Shown here one piece after another: positions 1 through 9,668 of a DNA stretch of 64,000 bases. The stretch's first letter is position 1. Each line of letters begins with the position of its first letter. The notes below the pieces were generated by a model. It was not told the origin of the DNA. It ran no database searches and saw only the letters and a program-made list of their open reading frames with translations. This DNA comes from an uncultured Chromatiaceae bacterium (GTDB lineage Bacteria; Pseudomonadota; Gammaproteobacteria; DRLM01). The DNA lies in assembly GCA_945787555.1 (NCBI GenBank), contig CALZJG010000005.1, forward strand, positions 1 to 64,000, in the 5' to 3' direction. The position numbers and the translations under genes were made by a program.

Positions 1-1887
1 GCCGTCACCCACCATGCCCACCACTGCGCCGCGCGCTTGCAACGCCGCCACTTTGTCCGCTTTATCGGCCGGTAACACTTCGGCATACACTTCATCCACG
101 CCCACTTGCCGCGCCACCGCCACGGCGGTGGCGCGATGATCGCCGGTAATGATCACCACTTTGAGACCGTCGGCATGCAGGCGCGCGATCGCCGCACGCG
201 CATCCGCCTTGATGGGATCAGCCACCGCCACAATCCCCGCGAGATTACCGTCGGCCGCCACATACATGGGGGTGCGACCTTCGCGTGCCAATGCGGCCGC
301 TTGCTCTGCATGACCATGCAAGGTCACGGCATTCTTCTTCATCCATTTGTCATTACCAAGCAGCACAGTCTTGCCGTCGACGCAGGCCTGCACGCCGTGG
401 CCGGCGAGGGCGGCGAAATCCGCTGCGGGGGACACGGGCAGGTCACGCGCTTGCGCGGCGGACACGATGGACGCAGCAAGTGGATGTTCGGAACCGGCCT
501 CGACGCTGGCGGCGAGCCGCAACAATTCGCGCTCTTCCCATCCCGCAACCGGCAGCAGCTCCGTCACTGTCGGCTTGCCCTCGGTAACGGTGCCGGTTTT
601 GTCGAGCACCACCGTGGTCAAACGGCCCGCCTGCTGCAAGGCTTCGCCGTTACGAATCAGCACCCCCAATTCCGCCGCCTTGCCCACCCCCACCATGATC
701 GATATGGGGGTGGCCAATCCCAGTGCGCAAGGACAGGCGATGATCAGCACCGTCATGGCAGTGACCACCGCATAGCCCAAGGCCGGCGCGGGACCAAAGT
801 CGTACCAGGCGAGGAAGGTGAGCATCGCAATAATCATCACGCTGGGCACAAACACGCCCGCCACTTGGTCGGCCAAGCGTCCGATAGCGGGTTTGGCCGC
901 CTGAGCTGTCCGCACCATATCGATAATGCGGGCCAGCACCGTGTCCTGGCCGATGCGCTGGGCCTGATAGAGAAACGTACCGCTGACATTGATGGTGCCA
1001 CCCACCACCTCGTCACCGACGGTTTTCTCCACCGCCAAGGGCTCGCCGGTGAGCATGGACATGTCCAGCGTCGAACGGCCTTCTATGATCACACCGTCGA
1101 CGGCAATGCGCTCTCCCGGACGCACGCGCAAGGTCTCGTCCAAGCCGACCTCGGCGATGGGAATATCCACTTCGCGCCCCTCGCGCACCACGCGCGCGGT
1201 CTTGGGTTGCAAGCCGATTAACCGCCGGATGGCCTCGGAGGTGCGGCCGCGCGCCTTCATTTCCAGCGCCGCACCAAAATTGATGAAGGCGATAATGATC
1301 ACCGCCGCCTCGAAATAAGCATGACGCGCCAGACTGGGCACGCTCTCCGGCAGCACGATCACCGCCATGGAAAACAGCCACGCCGCGCCGGTTCCCAGGG
1401 CGATGAGGGTATCCATGGTGGCATTGTGGACCCGCAGTGCTTTCCAGGCCCCTTTGAACAAATGGCCGCCGGAATAAATCATCACCGCCAGCGTAGCGAA
1501 CCCCACTCCCAGCCAAAATGCGCGCCCGCCCGCCGTGGTGAGTGCCGGCATGAATTGCAACAATTCCATCAAGAACAGCGGCACGCCCACCGCCGCCGCC
1601 ACCCCGGTACGGCGCAGCAAGCGTCGATAATGCACCATCTCGGCCGCTTCTTTTGCCGTTTCGTCATTCGTGCCACGCAGCGCCGCCGCCTCATAGCCAG
1701 CTTCTTGTACGGCGCTGATCAGCGCCGCCTCGGCCACTTGCCCCGTCACCAACGCGGTGCGTTCGGCCAGATTCACGGTAGCCGCATCGACGCCGGCGAC
1801 CTGGCTCAAGGCCTGTTCCACGCTGCTCACACAGCCCGCGCAGCTCATGCCGCCGATGGATAAACGTATTTGTGGGGTAGGGCTCAT
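1..1887 (-). CDS. copA: Cu(I)-exporting P1B-type ATPase (C-terminus outside window)
   Basis: Inner-membrane pump that exports cytoplasmic Cu(I) using ATP. It reads leftward from an ATG at 1887 and is still open at base 1, where it stops at the MVGDG hinge motif, so roughly the last 100-150 residues lie outside. The N-terminus carries a single heavy-metal-associated domain with GMSCAGC. Further on are the CPC transmembrane metal site ([10 protein letters not shown], near 720-750) and the phosphorylation motif DKTGT (near 595-610). CPC plus one HMA domain fits the monovalent copper subgroup. No CueR-type dyad is obvious upstream. It lies about 11 kb from the CopAB/Cus island and is probably part of the same copper response (inference). 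Family assignment is secure; the symbol refers to the ATPase, not the multicopper oxidase of the same name further on. Confidence 0.93.
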   Translation of the reverse strand, partial: MSPTPQIRLSIGGMSCAGCVSSVEQALSQVAGVDAATVNLAERTALVTGQVAEAALISAVQEAGYEAAALRGTNDETAKEAAEMVHYRRLLRRTGVAAAVGVPLFLMELLQFMPALTTAGGRAFWLGVGFATLAVMIYSGGHLFKGAWKALRVHNATMDTLIALGTGAAWLFSMAVIVLPESVPSLARHAYFEAAVIIIAFINFGAALEMKARGRTSEAIRRLIGLQPKTARVVREGREVDIPIAEVGLDETLRVRPGERIAVDGVIIEGRSTLDMSMLTGEPLAVEKTVGDEVVGGTINVSGTFLYQAQRIGQDTVLARIIDMVRTAQAAKPAIGRLADQVAGVFVPSVMIIAMLTFLAWYDFGPAPALGYAVVTAMTVLIIACPCALGLATPISIMVGVGKAAELGVLIRNGEALQQAGRLTTVVLDKTGTVTEGKPTVTELLPVAGWEERELLRLAASVEAGSEHPLAASIVSAAQARDLPVSPAADFAALAGHGVQACVDGKTVLLGNDKWMKKNAVTLHGHAEQAAALAREGRTPMYVAADGNLAGIVAVADPIKADARAAIARLHADGLKVVIITGDHRATAVAVARQVGVDEVYAEVLPADKADKVAALQARGAVVGMVGDG

Positions 1888-2121
1888 CAGCTACTCACTG
1901 GCCAATTATCCGAGCTATATTAGCAATCACAGGGCCTTGCGGTGACGGCGGACTTGATTCCGACACAGGAAAAACCGTAAATTCAATACTTCCACCGACG
2001 ACAGTCGGGGACATCGCATAGGGACATCAGTCAAAAAACGGGCATCTAGCCGTCAGGGAAGCCCCGTTGTTTGATGATACCGCTCGGGTCGAGGTTTACG
2101 AGATAGGCGTCGCCGCTACGT

Positions 2122-2997
2122 ATGAGTATTACACCACGAGAACTGGTCGCAGGAACCATCGAGATCGCCACCTTGCCGGAGGTGTTCCTGCGCATCAATG
2201 AGATGATCGACAGTCCCCGGCATTCCGCCGCCGACATAGGCAATGTCATAATGCAGGATCCGGGCATGACCGCGCGCTTGCTGCGCATCGTCAATAGCGC
2301 CTTCTACGGCTTTCCCTCACAGATCGACACCGTGTCGCGCGCCATCACCATCATCGGCACGCGCGAATTGCGCGACCTCATCCTCGCTACCACGGTGGTG
2401 AAGATGTTCAAAGGGCTGCCCAACGACTTGGTGAACATGGAAGATTTTTGGCGTCACAGCATCTATTGCGGCTTAGCGACTCGCACCTTGGCGGCGCAAC
2501 GCGGCGAGCGGCTGCTGGAGCGCCACTTCGTCGCGGGACTGCTGCACGACATCGGCAGCCTACTCATTTATCGAAAAATCCCCGAACTGGCACGCGAGGC
2601 CTTGCTGCGCTCGCACAACGGCCACATTCCCTTGCAGCGCGCTGAACAGGATCTGCTCGGTTTCGATCATGCCGGCGTCGGCGTGGAAATCATGCGCAAA
2701 TGGAAACTGCCCGAGCACCTTCAAGAGGCGGTGGAATTCCACCACAGTCCCACGCGCGCCCTACACTTTCCACGCGACACCGCCCTGGTCCATCTCGCCG
2801 ACATCATCGCCGACCGTATGCAAGCGGGCAACTCGGGTGAAGAGCATGTCTACCCCATGGCGCATAACGCCTGGGAGCTGGCGGGCGTGGACGAAGCGTG
2901 TCTGAGTGAGGTGGTCAACGAGGTGGAACGGCAATTCGACGATGCCGCACAGATGTTCCGCCAAGACTCGGCGCCCGCGGTCGCCAACCTCCACTAA
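2122..2997 (+). CDS. HDOD domain signalling protein
   Basis: A 291-residue protein consisting of one HDOD domain, a catalytically dead relative of HD hydrolases used as a protein-interaction module in bacterial signalling. Typical segments are the N-terminal LPEVFLRINEMI, DPGMTARLLRIVNSAFYG and the central HFVAGLLHDIGSLL. The start ATG at 2122 matches the usual family N-terminus, although no strong ribosome binding site precedes it. It stands alone, divergent from the copper ATPase. The 234 bases between the two genes must hold both promoters, but no convincing pair of hexamers is visible. Its specific partner cannot be told from sequence. Confidence 0.88.
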   Translation: MSITPRELVAGTIEIATLPEVFLRINEMIDSPRHSAADIGNVIMQDPGMTARLLRIVNSAFYGFPSQIDTVSRAITIIGTRELRDLILATTVVKMFKGLPNDLVNMEDFWRHSIYCGLATRTLAAQRGERLLERHFVAGLLHDIGSLLIYRKIPELAREALLRSHNGHIPLQRAEQDLLGFDHAGVGVEIMRKWKLPEHLQEAVEFHHSPTRALHFPRDTALVHLADIIADRMQAGNSGEEHVYPMAHNAWELAGVDEACLSEVVNEVERQFDDAAQMFRQDSAPAVANLH

Positions 2998-3015
2998 GCC
3001 TGCCAAATCCAGCAT

Positions 3016-3051
3016 TAAAAAAGCGGCTGTGAGATTCCTCTCACAGCCGCT
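3016..3051 (-). terminator. Rho-independent terminator on the minus strand
   Basis: A perfect 13-bp stem (3022-3034 with 3039-3051, 4-base loop) is flanked at 3017-3022 by a run of A, which is a U-tract when read leftward. It therefore fits an intrinsic terminator for transcripts coming from the FAD reductase/HAD phosphatase side, about 310 bases past the last stop codon. On the plus strand the same stem follows the HDOD gene by about 25 bases but has no U-tract after it. Confidence 0.75.
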
Positions 3052-3361
3052 AGAGTGTATCCCGCTCGGCAAGCTAGTGCGGAATACACTGGGGGCAATC
3101 CTTGCACCGTCGATGCATTCCCTGGCCCAGGTTGTATTCAAGGCGCCTATTCCTAGTATAGCCAAAAAACGACTAGGGAACAGGCCCATGCAGTACCAAA
3201 GTGCTGGCGCCCATCTTTACCGAGCACGCAATGGAATGCAAGTATTTTCTAATAGTTGAATCAAGAAGATTTCAATGCCGTCACGATGATTCCGTCGTCT
3301 GGGTGATACGCCCCCGCGCAAGGGGTAGCACAAGGTCTTCAACCAGGAAGGGCCGCAATAA
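3052..3361. other. Non-coding gap with no recognised element
   Basis: About 310 bases between a terminator hairpin and the 3' end of a broken gene. I see no open frame with family features, no tRNA and no repeat shared with the rest of the window. It is probably the 3' untranslated region of the minus-strand transcript. Confidence 0.5.
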
Positions 3362-4338
3362 TCACACAGCCACAAAACGAACATCACTCACCGCAGCCAC
3401 AGTCCGCAAAATGCCGCCGTACGCCAGATTGCCCAGTCGCTCGTAAGCATAGCGATTCACCACTCCGACACGAAAATCACCACCTAGGCGACTACGCCAA
3501 TCTTGAGCGTAGCGGTCGGGCTCGCCAGCGAGCAAGGCCGCCGCCAAGACCCCCGAGCGCATGACATAGCGTATCCCGAAGCCGAACAGGGGATCTTGAA
3601 AACCGGCGGCCTCTCCCACCGCCAACAACTCACCTGCGCGAGCCTGTACAGGGAAAGCATAATTCCCCGCCCCGCCAAGGCGCCGTGGCGTCTGCATAGT
3701 GAAACCGACATGCATCTGGAAGAAAGCGACACTGCGTTCAAGGCAGGTGTGACTATTAGCGAAGTCGCTGAATAGACAACTGGCCACCGTACCCTGACCA
3801 GCGACGATCAACAAATAAGCATAGCCCTTGGGCGCCAGATTGTCATTGACAACGGCATAGATCCCATCAGGACTATCGGTTTCGAACACATGACCCACCG
3901 CGACGATATTGCCGCCGCGCGACCCGCCGGCCAGGATACCCCTGATACAGGGCGGCGCTTCGACGGCGTAGTGGATATCCACCGCCGCGGCTATGGCGAG
4001 GTCACTCAAACCGCGATCCAAACATGCGGCGCTCGCGCCGCGCCGCACCAGATAAAGAAGTGGCACTGTCGAGCGACAGGGATAGACGCGGCCGGCCGGA
4101 TCGAAGACCTGCAGCGCACGCACGGGGTAATGATCAAAATCGGCGCTGATGCCCGCTGCGGCTAGTTCATCCAGCACATCACCGAAGGGGGCCAATTCTC
4201 CAGTCCCTGCAAATCACCGTGACAAAGCCCGCCCACAGCGGCCGCCCGCTTATAGACCACGGCTCACCCGCCGTACTGAACGATATGCAGTGCGGCGGCG
4301 AGCCCCGCCGGTCCGGCACCGCCTATTTCAACCGTTAC
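3362..4338 (-). pseudogene. FAD-dependent oxidoreductase (geranylgeranyl-reductase-like), broken by a stop and a frameshift
   Basis: The family is a flavoprotein reductase with an N-terminal Rossmann nucleotide-binding fold. Reading from about 4338, the first frame gives VTVEIGGAGPAGLAAALH (dinucleotide-binding glycines), is cut by a TGA at 4264-4266, resumes with AVVYKRAAAVGG and then CHGDLQGLENW, and loses frame at 4190-4194. The rest, FGDVLDELAAAGI onwards, continues in another frame to the stop at 3362 with no further damage (277 codons). One missing G in the run at 4190-4194 would restore the frame, and a C-to-T change at an arginine codon would explain the TGA. It overlaps the 3' end of the upstream HAD gene, so the two were probably translationally coupled. 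Real decay and sequencing error are both possible, but two separate lesions favour decay. Confidence 0.8.
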
Positions 4339-5174
4339 GCCTGCCCCTCCAGCCACGCCCGCACCTCCGGAAAGAAGTGAATCAGGCCTTCCAACACGCC
4401 GGCACTGTAATAACCATTCAAGCCCAAGTCGGCACCGCTGGCAATGTACAACTTATCCGGATCGGGGGACTCACGACGCGCCTCGGCCTGGACCTCGGGC
4501 AAGGCATTGCGCACTAGCACCGCCTGCAAACCGCTGGTGAGGACGGGCAAGTCGTTGCCACTGTCGCCCGCATAGAGGGTGCGCGCCTCAGCGAAACCCA
4601 GTCGCCCCATCAAGAAGCGCACTGCATGCAGTTTGGTCGCGCGAGCGGGCAACACATCCAATAACCCTTGCCGCACCGTCTCGTCCACGCTCCAGATCAG
4701 ACTGGCGCGGATACCCTCCTCGCTCAGCCGACGCTCCATCTCCGTCAACACGGCGCGATAGTCGCTGTCCGGTGCGACGTAATAACTCAGTTTATAAGTG
4801 TTCTGCTTCGCGCCCTCTTGCATCACCAAGGGGCGTAAATCCTGGAACAGCCGCGCCAACTCATCGTGACGCCGCCCACGCCAATCCGGGGCGATTTCCT
4901 CGTCCCACTCCCGCCACGGCCGCCAATCCCCCACGTGCGCCTCGTAGATAGTAGTACCGACATCGCCGATAGCGTAGTCAGGCACCGGTAGGTCGTACTC
5001 ACGTATGGCATCGCGCAATAACGCCAAGTGACGACCGCTGACATAGGCCAGCGTGACGTCGGAATGGGCGGCGAAACGTCGCAGCAAGGGACGCGCCGCC
5101 GGTGACTCGGGCTGCAAGCCGTTCGGCAACAGCGTGCGATCGAGATCGCTGCACAACAAAATACGCTGATCCAT
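4335..5174 (-). CDS. HAD-superfamily IIB phosphatase, sucrose-6-phosphate-phosphatase-like
   Basis: A 279-residue cytosolic Mg-dependent phosphohydrolase. Motif I is SDLDRTLL with the nucleophile and acid/base aspartates at residues 10 and 12. Motif II is the serine of YVSGRH, the motif III lysine lies in ATKLHAV, and motif IV is GDSGNDLPVL. The order and the DVLPARATK segment match the sucrose-phosphatase branch of class IIB, but related enzymes act on glucosylglycerol or mannosylfructose phosphate, so the substrate is open. A run of G just before the ATG at 5174 is the ribosome binding site. It is the first gene of a unit with the broken FAD reductase. Nearby glycogen phosphorylase and phosphoketolase support a role in storage-sugar metabolism (inference). 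Confidence 0.82.
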   Translation of the reverse strand: MDQRILLCSDLDRTLLPNGLQPESPAARPLLRRFAAHSDVTLAYVSGRHLALLRDAIREYDLPVPDYAIGDVGTTIYEAHVGDWRPWREWDEEIAPDWRGRRHDELARLFQDLRPLVMQEGAKQNTYKLSYYVAPDSDYRAVLTEMERRLSEEGIRASLIWSVDETVRQGLLDVLPARATKLHAVRFLMGRLGFAEARTLYAGDSGNDLPVLTSGLQAVLVRNALPEVQAEARRESPDPDKLYIASGADLGLNGYYSAGVLEGLIHFFPEVRAWLEGQA

Positions 5175-5262
5175 CGCTCCCCCCCCTAAACACTCGATAA
5201 CGCTATGCTAACATGCGATTAGCTTGAACTAGCGGGCACCCCTAACCTCACTGCACACGATC

Positions 5263-6549
5263 ATGGCATTGGAATCCCTGCGACAAACATGGCGTAACTT
5301 CTACGACAGTCTTGCAAAGCGGGCGCGCAAGCTGCCGCCCGTGCTGCTGGGCGGCGCAGAGAAGGAGAGTGGCGCTGCGACACAAGTACAGCGCGCCGGC
5401 TGTCCGCTGGCGGATCTGCCACGCCGGCATCAGGTCACAGCACGCCATCGCCTGTTACCGGCACGCTATCGCGCCGCCTTCGATTTGGCGCCCGTGGCCG
5501 CCGACACCCCCTGGGCTCTCGTGCGCGAGGAAAAACTCCAGCAGTTCAACGACGCCGTCGCACGTTGGCAACGCCAACTACCCGCCTTGGTGGCGGTGGT
5601 CGGCCCGGATGGTTGCGGCCGCACCTCGTTCCTCAATTCAGTGGAGGCACAACTGCCCGCCGAGACGCCGGTGTATCGCTTGGACTTGACCACTGGCATC
5701 CGCGACGAAACCGCGCTGGCGAAACTGTTTGCGCCGCTTTATGACCTCGACCCGGATGCCACCTGGGCGGAGGTACTGGCCCAACTCACCCGACCACGTG
5801 ATCAAATCATCTTGCTGGACAACGTCGAAGCCTTGCTCCTGCGCACGAGCGGCGCCTATCGCGTATTCAGAACCTTGCTCGCCGCCATGCTGACCAGCCA
5901 AGCCCGCACGCTCTGGGTGATGACGTTCGGCGCCCAGGCCTGGCGCCGTGCCGACCATGCCTACCAAGCGGGGCTGTACTTCTCCTCGCTGATCAGTCTG
6001 GACTATTTCACCCAGGAAGAATTTCATACCGTCCTGCGGTCACGCATCACGCACGCCGGGATGGAGCTGAAGTTTCCCGAAACGGCGGCCAGCAGTGACA
6101 GCGAACCCGACGCAGCCGACCACACACCGCCTGAGGAGGCTGAGAGGGAAACCGCCGTGACAGCGTATCTCGACAAGCTCCATGAACTCAGTGGCGGCAA
6201 CCTGCCCGCGGCACTGCTGCATTGGCATTGCTCCACCCATATCGACCCCGGGACCAAGACGATCGAGGTGAGCGAAATGGCAGGCGTGGACTTCGGCGCG
6301 CTCAAAGCACTCGCCGCACCACATCATTTCACCCTCGCGGAGATGCTGGCCCACGGCGGACTGACGGTGACTGAACATCAAACACTGTTTCGTCTCAGTG
6401 AAACCGAGAGCCGGGTGATTCTCTATCATCTCCATGCCCACCGCGTAGTCGAGAAACACGAGATCGACGAGGAGATCATCTACTACGTCGACCCGGCACT
6501 GTATACGCCGATCGCCAACGCGCTGATCACCGCGCATGTGTTGTATTGA
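5263..6549 (+). CDS. P-loop ATPase with C-terminal winged-helix-like region
   Basis: A 428-residue predicted soluble protein. Residues 105-125 hold a Walker A-like loop, GPDGCGRTS, in which the invariant lysine is replaced by arginine at residue 120. Walker B follows as QIILLDNVEAL (Asp186), then a possible sensor strand LWVMTFGAQAW near 225. The linker around residues 280-305 is acidic and low in complexity. The last 80 residues look like a winged helix (LSETESRVILYHLHAHRVVE). The layout resembles ORC/STAND-type AAA ATPases. I cannot assign a named family. Its stop lies 8 bases before the start of an MscS channel gene, so the pair is almost certainly one operon. The start at 5263 has only a weak ribosome binding site. 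Confidence 0.75.
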   Translation: MALESLRQTWRNFYDSLAKRARKLPPVLLGGAEKESGAATQVQRAGCPLADLPRRHQVTARHRLLPARYRAAFDLAPVAADTPWALVREEKLQQFNDAVARWQRQLPALVAVVGPDGCGRTSFLNSVEAQLPAETPVYRLDLTTGIRDETALAKLFAPLYDLDPDATWAEVLAQLTRPRDQIILLDNVEALLLRTSGAYRVFRTLLAAMLTSQARTLWVMTFGAQAWRRADHAYQAGLYFSSLISLDYFTQEEFHTVLRSRITHAGMELKFPETAASSDSEPDAADHTPPEEAERETAVTAYLDKLHELSGGNLPAALLHWHCSTHIDPGTKTIEVSEMAGVDFGALKALAAPHHFTLAEMLAHGGLTVTEHQTLFRLSETESRVILYHLHAHRVVEKHEIDEEIIYYVDPALYTPIANALITAHVLY

Positions 6550-6557
6550 GGATAGTC

Positions 6558-7340
6558 ATGGATAGTCTCAGTGCCATCGCCGAAGAACTCTCCCTGGGTA
6601 CATTGCTGGCGGCGACCTTGTGGCTGGGTTTGGCCGGGGGACTCGTCGCGTTGCTGCGCTTAGCGCTGGACAAATTGGCGCAGCGCTTCAATCGCTATCG
6701 ACTGCAAATCACCCGTTTATTCCCGCTACTGCGCTTGCTCATCTGGACGTTCGCGCTACTGATGACCGTGTTCGTTATCCTGCACTTGCCGCAAAGCGCG
6801 TTGCTGGCGGTGGGCGCCACAGTGGGCGTGGCGGTCGGCCTGGCCGCTCAGGACATGCTGCGCAATCTGATTTCAGGCGTGATCATGCTGTTCGATCGTC
6901 CTTACCGAGTCGGCGACATGGTGCGTATCGGCGAACACTATGGCGAGGTCAAAAGCATCGATCTCAACCTCACCCGCCTGCACACCTTCACCGACGACAT
7001 CGTCACCATTCCCAACGCCGAGGTGATGAAACAAGCGGTGGTCAACTCCAACGCCGGCGAGCTCACCGAAATGATCGCCGTGCCATTTCACGTGCCGGCC
7101 ACCACCGACATCGCCACGCTCAAGGCCCTGGCACACGAAGCCGCGTTTTGCAGCCCCTACACTTATCTTAAAATGCCCATCGCCATCGCTTTCGAGGATG
7201 CGGTGGGCCATCATTATCTAACCAAGGTCACTATCAAGGCTTATGTCGTGGACGTGCGTTTCGAGCGCGCCATGGCCAGCGACATCATGGAGCGGGTGAA
7301 AAGCGCGCTGCTGCTAAACGGCATCACCTATACAGGATGA
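6558..7340 (+). CDS. Small-conductance mechanosensitive channel (MscS family)
   Basis: A 260-residue inner-membrane channel of the compact MscS type. Two hydrophobic helices (residues about 12-35 and 55-80) precede the pore helix, which has alternating Gly/Ala (GATVGVAVGLAAQDMLRN). The conserved beta domain follows: FDRPYRVGD, then a stretch with GEV, and IPNAEV. The ATG at 6558 is preferred over an in-frame TTG at 6546, because GAGG sits 6 bases before the ATG and the preceding gene ends at 6549. The cytoplasmic C-terminal region is short but complete. MscS proteins release solutes on osmotic downshock; coupling to the upstream ATPase gene is unusual and suggests a regulated channel (inference). 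Confidence 0.88.
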   Translation: MDSLSAIAEELSLGTLLAATLWLGLAGGLVALLRLALDKLAQRFNRYRLQITRLFPLLRLLIWTFALLMTVFVILHLPQSALLAVGATVGVAVGLAAQDMLRNLISGVIMLFDRPYRVGDMVRIGEHYGEVKSIDLNLTRLHTFTDDIVTIPNAEVMKQAVVNSNAGELTEMIAVPFHVPATTDIATLKALAHEAAFCSPYTYLKMPIAIAFEDAVGHHYLTKVTIKAYVVDVRFERAMASDIMERVKSALLLNGITYTG

Positions 7341-7342
7341 GC

Positions 7343-9043
7343 TCAGCGCAAATAGGCCTCGCTGGCGTAACGACGCATCATGCGATGCGAGTTGAAGAAC
7401 GAGGCGTTCTTGGAAATCGCACCTTTCATCACCGCCGTCCAACGCGGCTGATCGGTGTGATACAGCGGTAACACCACGTGCTCGAGTTTGTCGTACAACG
7501 ATAGTGAGTCTTGGCCGTTGGCCGTTTCGCTGCTGTCGCCGACGGCCCAGCCGGTCACGCCTTCGATGCAGCCTTCCACCCACCAGCCGTCCAACACACT
7601 GAGCTGCGGCACCCCGTTGAAGGCCGCCTTCATGCCGCTGGTGCCGCTGGCCTCGTAGGGGCGCAGCGGCGTGTTCAGCCATACATCCACGCCCGAGACC
7701 AAATTCAAGGCCAGATCCATGTCGTAATCAGGCAGGAAGGCGCCGCGGATATCGGCATTGAGTTCGCGCAAGTGCGCATGCACCCGTTCGATGAGGCGCT
7801 TGCCGCCCTCGTCGCGCGGATGCGCCTTACCGGCCAATAGCAATTGGAACGGCCATTGTTGGGCGATATTCCGCAAACGCGCCAAATCCGCGAACAACAA
7901 ATCGGGGCGTTTGTATGCCGTCATGCGCCGCGCGAAACCGAAGATGGGCACCTTGGGATCGAGGACCACGCCGGTCAACGCCTGCACTCTGTCTATCAGC
8001 GCCGCCTTGGCCTCGTGATGGGCCTGCTGGATCACCGCATCGGGAATGCAGCAATCGGCACGTATCAACAACTCCGGCTCGTGGCACCAGCCAGGCATAA
8101 ACTGGTCGTAGACCTTGCGAAAACTGGGGCAGCTCCAGGTGTGGGGATGCACGCCGTTGGTCACGGCATGCACGCGATAACCGGGGAACATGCGCCGTGA
8201 AACTTCGGCATGACGTTTGGCCACACCGTTGACGTAATCACTCAAGTTGAGTGCCAAGCGCGTCATGTTCAATTCTTCGGCGCCGGCTAAGCGCTTTAAT
8301 GTCGTCAAATCAAAAAACTCTTTGCCTAACAAACGCTGCACTACGGCATAGGAGAAACGATCGTGTCCCGCCTCCACCGGCGTATGGGTAGTGAAATTGC
8401 ATAGCTCACGCACCCGGGGAATATCGTAGGGTGACTCGCCGGGGCGCAACTCCTCGGGCGGGAAGGCGTGACGATCAAGCAATTCTAGCGCCAGCAGCGC
8501 CGAATGACCTTCGTTCAAATGATACTGCTCGATGGTGAAGCCCAAAGCCTGCAGCATACGCATACCGCCGATGCCCAGCACGATCTCTTGCTTAAGACGA
8601 TAGACCTCATCACCACCATAGAGCTGACGGGTAATCGTCCGATCCTCGCTGCTGTTCTCGTCCAGATCGGTGTCCAGCAGGATCACCGGCTGGCGACCCC
8701 CGTTCATGTGGCCTTCCACCACATAAAGCCAGGCGCCCACCCACACCCGCCGACCCTCGATGGTCACCACGACTTTGGCATCCAAAGGCGTGGCCACGCG
8801 GGCCGGCTCCCAGGTCGCGAGCAACTCGCGCTGGCGGCCGGCGGCATCCAATTCCTGGCGAAAATAACCGTCACTGCTGACCAACGTGACCACCACCAGT
8901 GGGATTTCCAAGTCTGCCGCGGCGCGCAAGGTATCACCCGCCAATACGCCGAGGCCGCCGGCATAGGTCGGAATATCATTGTGCAACGCTATTTCCATGG
9001 TGAAATACGCGTAGCGCGGCGTGTAGGCATATTCCTTGAGCAT
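7343..9043 (-). CDS. glgP: Alpha-glucan (glycogen/maltodextrin) phosphorylase, short type
   Basis: A 566-residue GT35 enzyme that phosphorolyses alpha-1,4-glucan to glucose-1-phosphate with pyridoxal phosphate. The N-terminus carries YFTMEIALHNDIPTYAGGLG, typical of the short bacterial and archaeal type. The central part has HLNEGHSALLALE and VTNGVHPHTW. The PLP lysine lies in ASGTSGMKAAFNG near residue 465. It is shorter than the E. coli enzyme (about 800) as expected for this subgroup. The gene starts 3 bases after the stop of the DUF882 gene, which suggests translational coupling. Its 3' end faces that of the MscS gene with a 2-base gap. Confidence 0.92.
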   Translation of the reverse strand: MLKEYAYTPRYAYFTMEIALHNDIPTYAGGLGVLAGDTLRAAADLEIPLVVVTLVSSDGYFRQELDAAGRQRELLATWEPARVATPLDAKVVVTIEGRRVWVGAWLYVVEGHMNGGRQPVILLDTDLDENSSEDRTITRQLYGGDEVYRLKQEIVLGIGGMRMLQALGFTIEQYHLNEGHSALLALELLDRHAFPPEELRPGESPYDIPRVRELCNFTTHTPVEAGHDRFSYAVVQRLLGKEFFDLTTLKRLAGAEELNMTRLALNLSDYVNGVAKRHAEVSRRMFPGYRVHAVTNGVHPHTWSCPSFRKVYDQFMPGWCHEPELLIRADCCIPDAVIQQAHHEAKAALIDRVQALTGVVLDPKVPIFGFARRMTAYKRPDLLFADLARLRNIAQQWPFQLLLAGKAHPRDEGGKRLIERVHAHLRELNADIRGAFLPDYDMDLALNLVSGVDVWLNTPLRPYEASGTSGMKAAFNGVPQLSVLDGWWVEGCIEGVTGWAVGDSSETANGQDSLSLYDKLEHVVLPLYHTDQPRWTAVMKGAISKNASFFNSHRMMRRYASEAYLR

Positions 9044-9046
9044 GGA

Positions 9047-9601
9047 TTAGGTGCCTTGCCAGCGTCGCACGCGACCCACGTCGACGTGAATGAAATTCGA
9101 GCGCGGATAATTGCCCACGCCGCCGGCCCTCAAATCCAGTGCCGCGCGATGTAAATCGCGTAACGCCACTTTGGGCAGGTATATATCCAAGGCTTTACCC
9201 TCCATGTGCAAGCTGTGCACCGCCACTTCGGCCCCCTCGCGACGCAAGCGTGCATTGCTGGCGGCCGAGCGATAGCCGGAGATGACATGAAAGGTGGGAA
9301 AGACATTGAGCCGGCGCTGTAAGCCATGCAATACATCTATGACACCGGCATCGATACGATGAATTTCGCCGTTGCGATGATCCCGCAACAAACGATTGAT
9401 CTCCGCCATGGCAGCCGGCAGATAACGGCCTTGTTCCCAATAGGTGATGAACGCGCCCTCACCAGTGTGGGTGTTGAGCAATGACAAGGTGCGGTGCGGT
9501 TCTTGAGCGCGCGCCCATGCCGGTAAGCTCAAACCCAAGACTGCAAAGGTGCCCAGCTTGATTAGGCGGCGTCGCCCTGCATTGGCTAGATCATCGTGCA
9601 T
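9047..9601 (-). CDS. DUF882/YcbK-like M15 peptidase-fold protein with Tat-type signal
   Basis: A 184-residue exported protein related to E. coli YcbK (D-alanyl-D-alanine carboxypeptidase fold). The ATG at 9601 is chosen because GGGGTG precedes it and the protein then begins with a twin-arginine type leader (AGRRRLIKLGTFAVLGLS). The mature domain shows FHVISGYRS, SLHMEGKALDI and NFIHVDVG, which contain the expected zinc-binding His/Asp residues. It probably acts on peptidoglycan in the periplasm. It lies between the lipase and glycogen phosphorylase genes with no link in pathway. Confidence 0.85.
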   Translation of the reverse strand: MHDDLANAGRRRLIKLGTFAVLGLSLPAWARAQEPHRTLSLLNTHTGEGAFITYWEQGRYLPAAMAEINRLLRDHRNGEIHRIDAGVIDVLHGLQRRLNVFPTFHVISGYRSAASNARLRREGAEVAVHSLHMEGKALDIYLPKVALRDLHRAALDLRAGGVGNYPRSNFIHVDVGRVRRWQGT

Positions 9602-9668
9602 AATCACCCCGCTTATTGGACCTAAAGGTACACCTAATGGGGCGGCATCCGCCACTCACCGCATACCC

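Noticed and set aside
106-1221. Long plus-strand open frame of 371 codons
   Set aside because: It is antisense to the copper ATPase, which has all family motifs; the frame's product is His/Arg-rich noise.
6546-6557. Upstream TTG start for the MscS gene
   Set aside because: It would overlap the ATPase stop and place the GAGG binding site inside the gene; the ATG at 6558 fits better.
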